From positions 62,001 to 126,000 of the forward strand of contig OZ245887.1 of the NCBI GenBank assembly GCA_965229545.1: a DNA stretch of 64,000 nt, read 5' to 3'. Below the pieces are notes generated by a model that had not been told where the DNA came from, searched no databases, and saw only the letters and a program-made list of their open reading frames with translations. Numbering within the stretch: position 1 is the first letter of the stretch; every line of letters starts with the position of its first letter. Positions 46,873 to 57,032 of this stretch are shown here, piece after piece. This DNA is from Megaera sp965229545 (lineage in GTDB: Bacteria > Pseudomonadota > Alphaproteobacteria > Rickettsiales > Rickettsiaceae). A program made the position numbers and the translations under genes.

Positions 46873-48126
46873 TTACATTGCACGAGAAGTATCTGGACTC
46901 AAGGTTTTCATCACTCCTTTTGCAATATCTATCAAATGTGCATGCCCTGCTCCGAGTGTTTTCTTTGTAAAATTTTTCACTTGAGGATCTTGTACCTGCA
47001 TAGCAATTTTCTCTATATTCCCTTGGAGGCGGTATTTAACCCCTCTTTTAAGCACATCAGCAACCACCGCTGTTATGGCCTCGGTATCTTTAGGGTCTGA
47101 TATATGTGCTTTTACAGTTTTAGCAACCTGGCTTAAGCATTCTAACATTAAGTTTGCGCCATTTTGCTGAATTTTGATTTTATCAAAAATATTAACAGTT
47201 GGGTCTAAATTTTGTTTTAGAACATCTTTTGCCATAGCTGCATGCTGTTCTATCTGTCCTTTTATTTTTGAAGTGATGGCTTCAGGGGTTCCTGTTTTTT
47301 GAAGAGCAGATACTATTGAATTTCTGATAAACTCAAAAGTCGAATCAATTTCTTTTTCATTTTGAGGAAAAATTTTATCAGCATAAACGCTCATTTCTTG
47401 TATAAAACCCTTTATACTCGATGTGGCAGTAGCTCCTTCTAGCACTGCACCGTAGATATTGGCATTAAAACCAAATTTACCAAGTACCGCAGCAGAAACG
47501 CCTGTTTCAATTGCTAATTTTGATATTTTGCCAATAACTTCTAAGCTGCTGTCTTTATTTAGTTTTTCTACCGTATCTGTAAGATTATCAATTGTTTTCT
47601 GTAGATGTTCATCTTTAAAAAAGGAAGCAACAGTTTCCAGTAACCCTGTACTATTTAAAATAACCCCTAAAGCAGGAGAATAAGCAGTAGCAACTAATAG
47701 TAAAGCAGGAACAGCAAAGCCAATTATTTCATCACATTTTATCGGTAATATTTCATCGAGTTTTGATTTAAAATTTTGGATACTAGTTAGAACTTTTACC
47801 AAAGTCTCTAATAAGATAAAACTAAATGGTTTTTTGTCTGATGTTTCAGAAGGATAATGCTGTAAATTTGAAGCTATTTCTTCTAGTGGCTCTAAAATCG
47901 TTTGCTTAAACAGCATTTTTGCCTGCTTTTTTTCTTGAAAAGTCAAACCTGATTGGCTTAATCCTTCTTCGAAAATTCTGGTGTCATGCTGCAAAACATC
48001 TTTCAAAGCAATAGTAAATTTACTTATTTCTTCTTGAGCTTGATTTTCTAATAACTCTAACTTCTTTTGTAAATCTAAAGGCAAAAGGGAAAAGTTAAAC
48101 AGATTTTGGACCATATTATATTTCAT
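46873..48126 (-). CDS. Hypothetical helical protein, 417 residues
   Basis: I do not recognise a family. The protein is almost wholly alpha-helical in appearance: charged helices (LELLENQAQEEISKFTIALKDVL), then a hydrophobic pair (IIGFAVPALLLVATAYSPALGVIL) followed by KLAIETGVSAAVLGKFGFNANIYGAVLEGATA, and a long charged C-terminal helix bundle. No signal peptide; MKYNMVQ at the start leaves a second Met at residue 5. It is a candidate host-interacting or membrane-associated protein because it is non-conserved and stands alone, but there is no direct evidence for secretion. Codon use resembles its neighbours. Confidence 0.7.
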   Translation of the reverse strand: MKYNMVQNLFNFSLLPLDLQKKLELLENQAQEEISKFTIALKDVLQHDTRIFEEGLSQSGLTFQEKKQAKMLFKQTILEPLEEIASNLQHYPSETSDKKPFSFILLETLVKVLTSIQNFKSKLDEILPIKCDEIIGFAVPALLLVATAYSPALGVILNSTGLLETVASFFKDEHLQKTIDNLTDTVEKLNKDSSLEVIGKISKLAIETGVSAAVLGKFGFNANIYGAVLEGATATSSIKGFIQEMSVYADKIFPQNEKEIDSTFEFIRNSIVSALQKTGTPEAITSKIKGQIEQHAAMAKDVLKQNLDPTVNIFDKIKIQQNGANLMLECLSQVAKTVKAHISDPKDTEAITAVVADVLKRGVKYRLQGNIEKIAMQVQDPQVKNFTKKTLGAGHAHLIDIAKGVMKTLSPDTSRAM

Positions 48127-48345
48127 TTTACTACCGATAATTAAAAATATTTTAGCTTATACGAAAATTGTGCCTAAAAACCACTCTAAGGCTCAAGTTA
48201 TTATTGATAAAATAATAATTTTTGGTAATCTAAGTGCCAGCATTAACACAGTATTTTCAAACTTTATATCTAAACTAGATCATTGAATATACTAATATGA
48301 CTGCTTGCCTTACAATCAACTTTAATTATTGGTAATATTAAATTC

Positions 48346-49716
48346 ATGCGCACATTATTTTTATTTACATTAATTGCACTTAATTCTTCTACCAGTTTGG
48401 CTCTCGAGCTAAGCGAAGCTCTTACAAGCGGCTATAATAACAATGAAAAACTGAAAATTATTAGATCGGAATTCTTAAATGAAATAGAGCAGTTCCCTCG
48501 AGCTCTTGCTGGGTTTATGCCAAGAGTTTCTGCTGAGTTTCTTGCAACAGATTCAAAAGTTACAAGAAAAAGTAATATTCCTATTCCTGCTGGGGGTTTG
48601 GATACCACATCTGTAGATAATTCACGATATTCAAAAACTTTAACCCTAGATCAACCGATATTTAACGGAGGATCAAGCGTTGCAGAATTAAAGGCTGCAC
48701 AATCTGCATTTAGAGCTTCTAAAGGTAGTTATTACGCTAGGGAACAGGATATTTTTTTTGATGAAGTGACTAATTATCTAACTTGCGTTGAAGCAATGGA
48801 AAAATATAATATCTCAAAAATAAGTGTTAGATCTAACAGAACTCAGCTAGAAGCTGTAAAAGAAAAATTTAAACTTGGTGAATCAACTGAAACTGAAGTT
48901 GCAAGTGCTGAATCAGGCCTTGCAAGTGCTCAGGCCAATCAGTCTATTGCATATGCAAATTTCGAAGCAGCTAAAGCTGAATTTACTAAGATTTTTGCTT
49001 TAGAAGCATCGGGGATTAAAATGCCTGAATTGGCTTCTAACTTACCAAATAGCTTAGAGGAATTAATAGAAATAGCAATCGCTGCCAATCCAAGTGTAAT
49101 AGCAGCCCAACATACAACTAAAGCTTCAAAAGCCGGAGAATATGTTGCTAAGGGCGCACTACTACCACAAGTCTCATTCAGAATACAAAGCGGGAATACA
49201 AATTATAGCCCTGAAGATCAAGTTAGACAAAATTATAACAATAATAGCGTCACTTCTACTTTATCAGTAAATGTCCCTATTCTATCTAAAGGAGGTGTTG
49301 AATATTCTGACGTTAGAGAAGCAAAATATCAAACCAAGAAAGCTGTTCTACAACTAGATGGTCAGATCAAACAAATTAAATCCCAGTGTAAAGCTAGTTG
49401 GGAAAGATTTAACGCAGCAAAAGCCAGAATTGAAGCTACATCTCAAGGGGTTAAATCTGCTGAAATAGCTTACGAAGGAATGGTCCAAGAAGAAATGCTT
49501 GGATCTAAAACTATAATTGATGTTATAACGTCAGAAGAAAAGCTAAGCAAAGCACGTGAAACTAGAATTGAGGCACAAAAAGAGCTAATATTAGCCAGTT
49601 ATAATATAAAATCCTTAATGGGAGAATTGACTGCTGAAAAAATGAAATTGCCTGTTGAATATTTCAATCCAGATCAAGAATTTAAAAAATTGAAATTAAG
49701 AATTGTAGGATTTTAA
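48346..49716 (+). CDS. tolC: TolC-family outer-membrane efflux protein
   Basis: 456 residues with a signal peptide (TLFLFTLIALNSSTSLALE). Two repeats of the OEP domain: LSEALTSGYNNNEKLKII..., TLDQPIFNGGSSVAELKAA, FKLGESTETEVASAESGLASAQANQSIAYANFEAAKAEF; second half with SVNVPILSKGGVEYSDVREA and EEMLGSKTIIDVITSEEKL. It forms the trimeric outer-membrane channel for type I secretion and efflux. The efflux adaptor remnant at 14.5 kb may once have worked with it. Directly followed by popZ, 5 bases away. Confidence 0.94.
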   Translation: MRTLFLFTLIALNSSTSLALELSEALTSGYNNNEKLKIIRSEFLNEIEQFPRALAGFMPRVSAEFLATDSKVTRKSNIPIPAGGLDTTSVDNSRYSKTLTLDQPIFNGGSSVAELKAAQSAFRASKGSYYAREQDIFFDEVTNYLTCVEAMEKYNISKISVRSNRTQLEAVKEKFKLGESTETEVASAESGLASAQANQSIAYANFEAAKAEFTKIFALEASGIKMPELASNLPNSLEELIEIAIAANPSVIAAQHTTKASKAGEYVAKGALLPQVSFRIQSGNTNYSPEDQVRQNYNNNSVTSTLSVNVPILSKGGVEYSDVREAKYQTKKAVLQLDGQIKQIKSQCKASWERFNAAKARIEATSQGVKSAEIAYEGMVQEEMLGSKTIIDVITSEEKLSKARETRIEAQKELILASYNIKSLMGELTAEKMKLPVEYFNPDQEFKKLKLRIVGF

Positions 49717-49721
49717 GGCTC

Positions 49722-50144
49722 ATGGATTCTAAAGAAAAAAAAAATGATGTAAGGGAAGAAAAACTTGAAGATATAATACGCTCTATAAAAAGCATAATTG
49801 ATGATCATAACAATTCTGCAATTAAAAGCTTAAATGACACGGAACATCTTAATATAGATGAATCAGTATTAGAATTAACAACTGAATTTAAAGAAGATAA
49901 AGAGGATAAGGTATATACAGAGGGATTTCTTTCTAAAGAAACCTCTGACAAATTTTCAGCAGCAATAAAAGATTTTGCTCAAAAAATTGATGACCCGATA
50001 CTAAAAAAACGTAACACAGAGGCTGATTTAATTATTGCTAATTTAATAAAGCCTATGCTAAAAGAATGGTTAGATGATAATTTACCAGAGTTAGTAGAAA
50101 AGATAATAGCTGAGGAATTAAAAAAATTGATACTAAAAAAATAG
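49722..50144 (+). CDS. PopZ-like polar organising protein (DUF2497)
   Basis: 140 residues. An N-terminal short helix (KLEDIIRSIKSIIDDHN), a middle acidic, disordered stretch (LELTTEFKEDKEDKVYTEGF) and the conserved C-terminal oligomerisation helices (LIIANLIKPMLKEWLDDNLPELVEKIIAEELKKLI), the hallmark of PopZ/DUF2497. In Caulobacter PopZ builds the polar hub that anchors ParB-parS. Its role here is inferred. The spacing suggests co-transcription with tolC. Confidence 0.88.
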   Translation: MDSKEKKNDVREEKLEDIIRSIKSIIDDHNNSAIKSLNDTEHLNIDESVLELTTEFKEDKEDKVYTEGFLSKETSDKFSAAIKDFAQKIDDPILKKRNTEADLIIANLIKPMLKEWLDDNLPELVEKIIAEELKKLILKK

Positions 50145-50210
50145 CTTCATAAATAAAAAAACATTTACTAGCTATTTTTATATTAAATGTTTTTTTATTA
50201 GGAATAAGAA

Positions 50211-51628
50211 ATGAAAAAGAAAGTTTTAAGTCTTCTCTATATTTTGATTCTAAATTCTAATGCCTATTCCGCATCAGAACCTCAGTTATCACCTCCACTT
50301 CCCTTGTCAGAAGAAATTGTAAATCCTAACAACAAGGAAGATTCTTTTTTGAATAAAGCTTTAAATTTTTTTGGTTTTGGAAATAAAAAGGAAGAAAATT
50401 CAAAGGCTTTACCTATCAAAACCTTACCTGACCAGAATACTAATGATTTAGGAGATAATAAGAATAATACTACAAATATTAATTCAGAACTATCAGCAAA
50501 AAATCTTCCAGCAATCACTAAAGATGTTTCTACTCTTTCTTTTGATCAGGGTTTAACTAATAATAAAAGTGGAGATGCTGATAAAAATTTATTACAGAAA
50601 ATCCCTGATATCTCTGATTTAAAACTTCCTGATGGGATTAAACCGGATGAAGAACTACCGAGCAAACCTAAAGCAGTAATTAACGATGTGGTTTCCCTTA
50701 ACACTTCGGCTGCCTCTAATAAAGATCCCCAAAATACATCAGAGCAAAATATAGCTTTAAGTTTACCAACAACTGATAACAAATCTGCAACTAATAATAA
50801 AGCATTAGCAGTAGACAACAACCCTATTCCCAATACTTCAGCAGAAAATGCTAATAGTAAAAATAACACACCTTCATCTACTACAGGAAACTTATCAGAA
50901 CCAAAAACCGATAAAGTACCACCGGAAAATGTAAAATTAACCCAGAATCTAGCAGGACAATCTAGTCAGAACACTGAAGCTTTAAACGTTAAAACCTATC
51001 GTCAACATTTCCAAGATCGGCTAAATAAAACTCAACAACTTCCGGAAATTTCAAAAGATGATTTAAATCCCGTTGCTGCGCCAGAAGATGCTAATCCGGC
51101 TCAAATAAAATTTGTTAATGATGAAGCACAAGTACTTATATTACCAAATGATGAAGTCGTACTTGGAGAATTAACAAGAGAAAGCCAATTAGATTTAATG
51201 GATTTAAATTCTTATCTAAAAATATTTTTGGATAATTATTATAGTATAAAAAATGAACCTACCCGCAAGACAATAAATAATTTTATTAAAAATTATGATG
51301 CTAATTTTAACAAGCAAGATATAACTGTCAAAAACGAGAATATAGATGCTCTATCAGAAGCTTTTAAAGCAATAGATAGAAATAATATTTACGATTTTAT
51401 TAATTTACTGGATAGTTATCCTATAATTCAACTCGTTGACTGTGACGGTAATACCCTACTCCACAAAGCAGTTTACAAAAATAAAATTACCCGGCAGCAA
51501 AATTTTTAATTATGAAAGGAATCGATCTATCGACTAAAAACAATCAAGGAGTAACAGCTCTTGAAATAGCAGTTTCCCAAAATAGCCCTGAGATAGAAAC
51601 CCTTTTAAGATCGGCTGGTGCTAAATAA
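50211..51628 (+). pseudogene. Exported ankyrin-type protein, one-base frameshift near the 3' end
   Basis: A signal peptide (VLSLLYILILNSNAYSAS) leads a long low-complexity Asn/Ser/Pro/Lys-rich region (about residues 20-260), then a folded part, DEAQVLILPNDEVVLGELTRESQLDLMDLNSYLKIF, and an ankyrin repeat (DGNTLLHKAVYKNKIT). The frame stops at 51509, but one extra T in the TTTTT run near 51502-51506 continues LIMKGIDLSTKNNQGVTALEI then AVSQNSPEIETLLRSAGAK to 51628, a second ankyrin repeat. It may be a secreted effector; this is inferred from the signal peptide and ankyrins. The unaltered product (432 residues) lacks the last repeat. Confidence 0.75.
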
Positions 51629-51802
51629 ATCAAACCCACTGTTTCAAAACACCATTATTTTTATAAAAATTCAGGAAGGTTACTAAATTTTTATTTACAT
51701 CTTAATTAAGCATTAAATAAACTTCAAACTTAGAGCACTTATTTATGGTAATCATATGAAGAAAAAAAATACTGAATTAGACACTTTTGGCGAAGGGACA
51801 AA

Positions 51803-53621
51803 ATGGGATTTTGGAAACCGAAAGGTAAAGCCGGGGTACATTCAGCTGGTGAATATGGAGGATTTTATACCAAATCAGAAAATGGGACGGTAGTAGAAAG
51901 AGCCTTAATTAAATGTGAAGAAACTGATATAAGTGCTAATATTTCAGAGTTTATTGGATCCAAAATTTTTGGCACTATTGCTCCGGGTTATGGGGCTGAA
52001 GTCTCACTTACTACTCCCCAAGGGTTACAGGCTTTGCCATCCGATGGTTCAGGGGTATATGTCAGGTCAAGCTTTTTTAAAGATTATGCCGCTGATATGT
52101 ATGTGGATATGGATAAAAACATGTCTAAAGAAAACGCTCCTTCAAAAATTCTTAGAACTGCTGCTCTTAAAAATGAAAAGGGAGAAGTAGAAGCATTAGG
52201 AAGACCTTATATGATGAGTTCACGAAAGGTTTTAGGCAAAGCTTTTGACGAACTACATTATCAAGGTTTTGATCAAGTAGCTCCAACATCTCGTTATTAA
52301 TTGGCGATTTCGATATACACACCGGTAATATAGGAGTAATAAGGCAAAAAGGCTCTGATCCTAAACTGGTGCGCATCGATTTCGGCGGTGCTTTTACTAA
52401 CTTATCGGATAATGTTCATCCTCATTCTCACTCAAGGCATATAGTAGGTTTTGGCCCGACCAACCACTTTAGAGAATTTCCACAGAAGTTAAAGCTTAAC
52501 GATCAATTTGTAAATAGTTTATTTACAGCAGCCAATAAAGATTTAGGACCGGAAATTGATAAAACTTTTCAAGAATTAGCACAATATTACGAGCCTAAAG
52601 TCTTAGGTGAATGAGTTAAGAAAGCTATGCCAAAACAGTTCAAGGACCGAAAACCGGAAGAAATAAATGTTACCGAAATTACTGATAGTTTTAAAGAAGT
52701 AATGGAAAAAAGACAGCAATCACTCAAGGAATTTGGAATTGAAATTAAGTTAGGATTATTACTCGAGAAAAAACCAGATGGCAAAGTGGGGTTTAAGGAT
52801 AAAAAAGCTGAAGTAGAATTTAAAGCTTTAGTTAAAGATAACGAAAAATATTTTGAGGAAGTTGCGCAAGGCAAAAAAAGTTTAAATTCCGTGATAAGAA
52901 TTTAAGAGGGTTCATTACTCAATCTGAACCAGAAAAATTCATTAAGGCTCAAATTAAAAACGAAGTGGCCATAAGGATTAAGGATAGAGCTCTTAATCCG
53001 ATTAAACTAGAGCTTCCTTCTGGAGATGCTATAGCATTATCAGGTCAGTCAGTAGAGCGGGAAGTGGAAAGAACTGGTAGAGGATTAGGGGAAACAGGTC
53101 AACCAGTTTTAGCTACTAGTAGCGGCAAACCACAAACTAGTCCTGTTATTGATCCTGTAGCCCTTGTTAGAGAAGAAATAATTAATAAACAGACTCAAAT
53201 TCTAAAGGAGGCGGTTGCGATATGCTTCATCCTGATACGGCCGGCCTTTAGCATGGAGCAGTTTAAAGATTATTTGAAAAACCATCAAAAGCTAGTAACT
53301 GATGCGCTTGAAAATCCTGTAACCAAGAGAGATATAGAAGCGCAACTGCAGCAAGCTGAAGTATCGGGTTATAAAAAATTTAATCAGGAATTTGCTAAAG
53401 TTGCAAGACCAGTTGCTTGGGACGGACCTTCTACAACCGGGGAAAAGACGCAAGTAGTTAAGAACAAAGCCGGCCAGGAGGTGTGTACATTAAAAGAAAA
53501 GACGTCATCTCAGGTATTTACAGCTCCTGATGGGAGTACGAAACAGGTTAGTATATGTAGCGGCGCTTGCTTTCGAAATAAGAGTGGCTCGCTTTCATCG
53601 ATAAAAACGGGCTCAAATTAA
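51803..53621 (+). pseudogene. Decayed kinase-like effector (Risk1/PI-kinase-like motifs)
   Basis: Four pieces in sequence: 51803-52300; an in-phase continuation after a lost T near 52294 (RYLIGDFDIHTGNIGVIRQ); an in-frame TGA at 52612; and a further shift near 52900 (FRDKNLRGFITQSEPEKFIK) leading to 52965-53621. Kinase-like features are ERALIK (possible ATP lysine), GDFDIHTGNIGV (catalytic loop D/N) and VRIDFGGAF (DFG). These resemble secreted phosphoinositide kinases such as Rickettsia Risk1 as I recall it; this is unverified. The C-terminal part has hydrophilic segments and a PAFSMEQFKDYLKNHQKLV helix. The ATG at 51803 has GAAGGGA before it. It is non-functional as read unless the frame breaks are errors. 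Confidence 0.6.
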
Positions 53622-53693
53622 ATGATTGACTTCCAATCATAACTTGACTGACAGATTTACTATCTTTTACCGGTAAGTTCTATTAAGTCAATC

Positions 53694-56471
53694 CTAAACC
53701 AGAAGTATCACCGTAAAAGTTGCTCCCTTTTTTCCGTCACTTTCAGCCTTGATAGTACCGCCATGAACTTCCAGAATACGTTTGCAAACAGCAAGGCCGA
53801 CGCCTCTTCCTCCTGCCGGTGTACGAGTTCTGGAGCTTACAGTAAAAGGCTCAAATACCTCATAGAGCTCTTCTTTAGGTATACCAATTCCTTCATCGGA
53901 GAAACTTAAGCGTGCATGGTTCCTGTCTTGATTCAAGGTAATGGTAATCCGACCTTCTTTACAATAACTAATAGTATTGATAACCAAATTATCAATTAAC
54001 TGAATTATATAATTCCTGTCGGCATTGATCACTATATTTTCTTCAATATCTAAAATAAATTCTCTATCTTCCTTATTCTTTTCATATAGTTTACGACAGG
54101 TCTCTACCCTCTCATATACCAGATCACTAAAATTGAAATTTTCTTTCTGAAGTTTATAACGGGGTTTACTCAAATCAGACAGAGTGGCAAGGTTCTCATC
54201 AAATACTCTAAGGTTATGGGCACTTTTTACGATTACGTCAATAGCCTGCTTTTTCTGATCATCAGTTAGCTTATCATAACCTGCTTGCAGGGTTTCAGCC
54301 ATGCTGATTACTCCGGTCATAGGCGCATGATATTCGTGATTCATATTACGGATAAATTCAGTTTTAAGAGCCAATGCCTCTTCTACCTCTTTCTGTTGAT
54401 TATGTATACGGCCGTTCAAGTGTTCATTTGTTTTTTCAGTAAGCTCCTGATACTCTTGTTTGGGCTTAAAGAAAACTATTAGAATACTGCTAACTAAAAG
54501 CAATACATACATTATTTTAAACTGTAATCCTACCTCTATGGCTGCACTTAAATCATCTACTCCCATATGCCACTTATAGGTTTCTACACTTAAAAATACT
54601 GTAGAACAAACCATGAATATTGCTACCTGCCATCTAACTAACAGAGCAATAATTATAATATTGAGTATAAATATCATAAGCTGAAATTGCCCAAAGTTAC
54701 TTACTATTATTAACAACGTTGGGGCAAATATCAGCACATACGGTAATATGAGATTCCAGGCAATAACAATAAATTTTTCCTGTTTAAAGGTCGGTGGCCA
54801 AATTGGAAAAGTAAGAAGTATTGAAGAAGATACAAGAACCGTGTGATAAATAAACTCAAGTATTTCTTTATGTTCAAGCTGAATACTTTTAGGCATGGAA
54901 TACATTGTTGAGAAAACTGAGATAATACAGAAAAGGCCAAATAAAGGATAAATATAATCGTGCTTTGGAGTATTTTTTTTACAAAAGCTCCAGAAGTTAA
55001 ATTCCTGTATTGCTTTCATCAATTTACGCATTTTTCTCTTGCGCTCACTTCTTACAGCAAGCAAGGGCTCAAGCTTTTTGATTCCAACCCAACCACCCTG
55101 TTTGCCTAGCGTGTAATGAGCAGTAAAAAAACAGAAAGCATTTGACACCATTGCCGGTATTACCGCCTTAATCTGTATATCAAAAAATTTAAATGCCGCC
55201 ATAGTAATAACACCTGCTGCCATACCAATCAAAACAGCTCTTGGAGTGCTTCTAAAACCTAATATGGCTAAAATAAGGGGTACCGTAATAATCGGCATAT
55301 ATGATCCCCATATTAAAAACGTTAAATCCAATAGACTTTTTGTATTAAAAGCTAGAAAAAAACTAATTATTGCTACAATAACTGCAATAACTCTTGGTAA
55401 AACCAACCCAGTTCCTCGACTGTTACCGAATTTAAAAGAAAAAATATCGTTGGCAATCAAAACTGCAGCTGAGTTAATATATGAATCTGCAGTAGACATA
55501 ATAATAGCCATTACGCCTATTGCTATTATCCCTTTTAATCCGGGATAGCTATAGTCATTAATGATATGTGCTAATAGATTATTTGGATTTAAATCTGGAT
55601 TTTTAGCCCATAGCAGTACACCTATCCAAGCTATGATTAATGAAATTAATAAACATATAAAAGCTGCTATGGTAAAGGATTTATATACTTGAGAGGTATC
55701 CCTAGCCATATTTATTCGTTGAAAAATTGCCGGTTCCAGGGTAGGTATTATAAAAAATAAGAATAAAAGCAAGGAATCAAAAAAACTTGGATTATAGATA
55801 TCAAAAACCTCTTTATAATCAAAAGTAGGATTAGTTATCAACTTTTCTAAAACATGTTCTGAATCATCTAAAGTACCCCATATTATTAATGATACTATAG
55901 GTATTACCACGGCAAACGTAAAAATCTGGATTATATCTGTAAAAGTGACAGCTTTAATCCCGCCAATAGAAGAATATATAACTACAATTACTGCAGCAGC
56001 TAAAACACCATAAAAACTTGAAACATCAAAAAGTAACTGCAGTATTACTGCAGAAACCTTAAACTGGGCAGCAATAGCTCCCATACAGCTCATTACAGCA
56101 ATAAATGCTGTTATAAGCTTTATTCTTTTTCCATATAGTTTATTCATAGATTCGGCAATGGATAAGTCACCTAAAAATTCTCCCATTCGAGGAGCCAAAA
56201 AATACCCTATGACCAAAAGAACTAGTGAATCCCCAAGTGCCGGAATGATAAAATATAAACCGTTTTTATAAGTTTCTGTTATGGTTTGAGATAAAACCCC
56301 TCCACCAATCCAAGTCGCTGCAATTGTTGCTGAAATAGCACTGGTAGAAAATCCTCTATTACCAATAGCATATTCCTTGATAGTTTTGATTCCTCGGCTG
56401 TAAAATAAACCTACTGCAAGGTTAAATATTAAAAAACTAATAAAAATTGCAGAATCGATGTTAAAGTTCAT
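53694..56471 (-). CDS. Sodium/solute symporter-histidine kinase fusion
   Basis: 925 residues. Residues ~1-470 form a 12-13-helix SSF symporter (SISATIAATWIGGGVLSQTI, GGIKAVTFTDIIQIFTF, IGVMAIIMSTADSYINSAAVLIANDIF). Further helices to ~670, a short coiled coil and HisKA with MNHEYHAPMTGVISMAETL follow, then HATPase motifs QLIDNLVINTISYC, FSDEGIGIPKEELYEVFEPF and GGRGVGLAVCKRILEVHGG. The design matches CbrA/PutP-type transporter-kinases, which couple solute uptake or sensing to signalling. No cognate response regulator is adjacent and no receiver domain is present. Ligand unknown. Intact. Confidence 0.9.
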   Translation of the reverse strand: MNFNIDSAIFISFLIFNLAVGLFYSRGIKTIKEYAIGNRGFSTSAISATIAATWIGGGVLSQTITETYKNGLYFIIPALGDSLVLLVIGYFLAPRMGEFLGDLSIAESMNKLYGKRIKLITAFIAVMSCMGAIAAQFKVSAVILQLLFDVSSFYGVLAAAVIVVIYSSIGGIKAVTFTDIIQIFTFAVVIPIVSLIIWGTLDDSEHVLEKLITNPTFDYKEVFDIYNPSFFDSLLLFLFFIIPTLEPAIFQRINMARDTSQVYKSFTIAAFICLLISLIIAWIGVLLWAKNPDLNPNNLLAHIINDYSYPGLKGIIAIGVMAIIMSTADSYINSAAVLIANDIFSFKFGNSRGTGLVLPRVIAVIVAIISFFLAFNTKSLLDLTFLIWGSYMPIITVPLILAILGFRSTPRAVLIGMAAGVITMAAFKFFDIQIKAVIPAMVSNAFCFFTAHYTLGKQGGWVGIKKLEPLLAVRSERKRKMRKLMKAIQEFNFWSFCKKNTPKHDYIYPLFGLFCIISVFSTMYSMPKSIQLEHKEILEFIYHTVLVSSSILLTFPIWPPTFKQEKFIVIAWNLILPYVLIFAPTLLIIVSNFGQFQLMIFILNIIIIALLVRWQVAIFMVCSTVFLSVETYKWHMGVDDLSAAIEVGLQFKIMYVLLLVSSILIVFFKPKQEYQELTEKTNEHLNGRIHNQQKEVEEALALKTEFIRNMNHEYHAPMTGVISMAETLQAGYDKLTDDQKKQAIDVIVKSAHNLRVFDENLATLSDLSKPRYKLQKENFNFSDLVYERVETCRKLYEKNKEDREFILDIEENIVINADRNYIIQLIDNLVINTISYCKEGRITITLNQDRNHARLSFSDEGIGIPKEELYEVFEPFTVSSRTRTPAGGRGVGLAVCKRILEVHGGTIKAESDGKKGATFTVILLV

Positions 56472-56493
56472 CCCCTTTCTCCATTTATTACTG

Positions 56494-56928
56494 TTAAAAA
56501 ACCTTTATCATACTGATAGATGGGATATTATGGAAATAGGCTTCTCCGTTTTCCTTAAAACCAAACTGTTGGTAAAAATTTAACATCGCTTTATCACTTA
56601 TAGAGAGCCTTATTATTTCTGCCTTTCGGCTATTTCTTACTTCATTAATAACCCGTTTCATGAGTTCCCTTCCATACCCCTGATTCCTGTATTCTTTAAT
56701 AACCATTACCCTAGCTAAATCTGCTATACCGTTTTCATACATTATTCTAACTATACCAATTATCTGTTTTCCCTGTACAAAAACATAATGATTACCTTTT
56801 ATATCAGTTATGCTAAACTCTTCCTTGATTTTTCTCTGATATTCACCGAGATAAACTCTACATCTGATAATCAGATAAGTTATTAAATAACCCAAATTAT
56901 AGAAGTAAACCGGTTTAAGTAATAACAT
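56494..56928 (-). CDS. GNAT family N-acetyltransferase
   Basis: 144 residues. Acetyl-CoA-binding motif RVMVIKEYRNQGYGRELMKRVINEVRN, then LSISDKAMLNFYQQFGFKENGEAYF. The first 30 residues (LLLKPVYFYNLGYLITYLIIR) are unusually hydrophobic, so the true start may be later; no better ribosome site is evident. Co-directional with the symporter kinase, 22 bases upstream of it. Substrate unknown. Confidence 0.82.
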   Translation of the reverse strand: MLLLKPVYFYNLGYLITYLIIRCRVYLGEYQRKIKEEFSITDIKGNHYVFVQGKQIIGIVRIMYENGIADLARVMVIKEYRNQGYGRELMKRVINEVRNSRKAEIIRLSISDKAMLNFYQQFGFKENGEAYFHNIPSISMIKVF

Positions 56929-57032
56929 AACTTTGGCGTATTTCTGCCTTTGAAATAAAATTAATGTTAATTTTATTTATACATGATCAAATTTGCATGT
57001 TCCATACCTAATTTAATTTTAGTTGTAAGAGC

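Noticed and set aside
52587..52874. Frame antisense to the kinase-like remnant
   Set aside because: Overlaps the better-supported plus-strand coding pieces.
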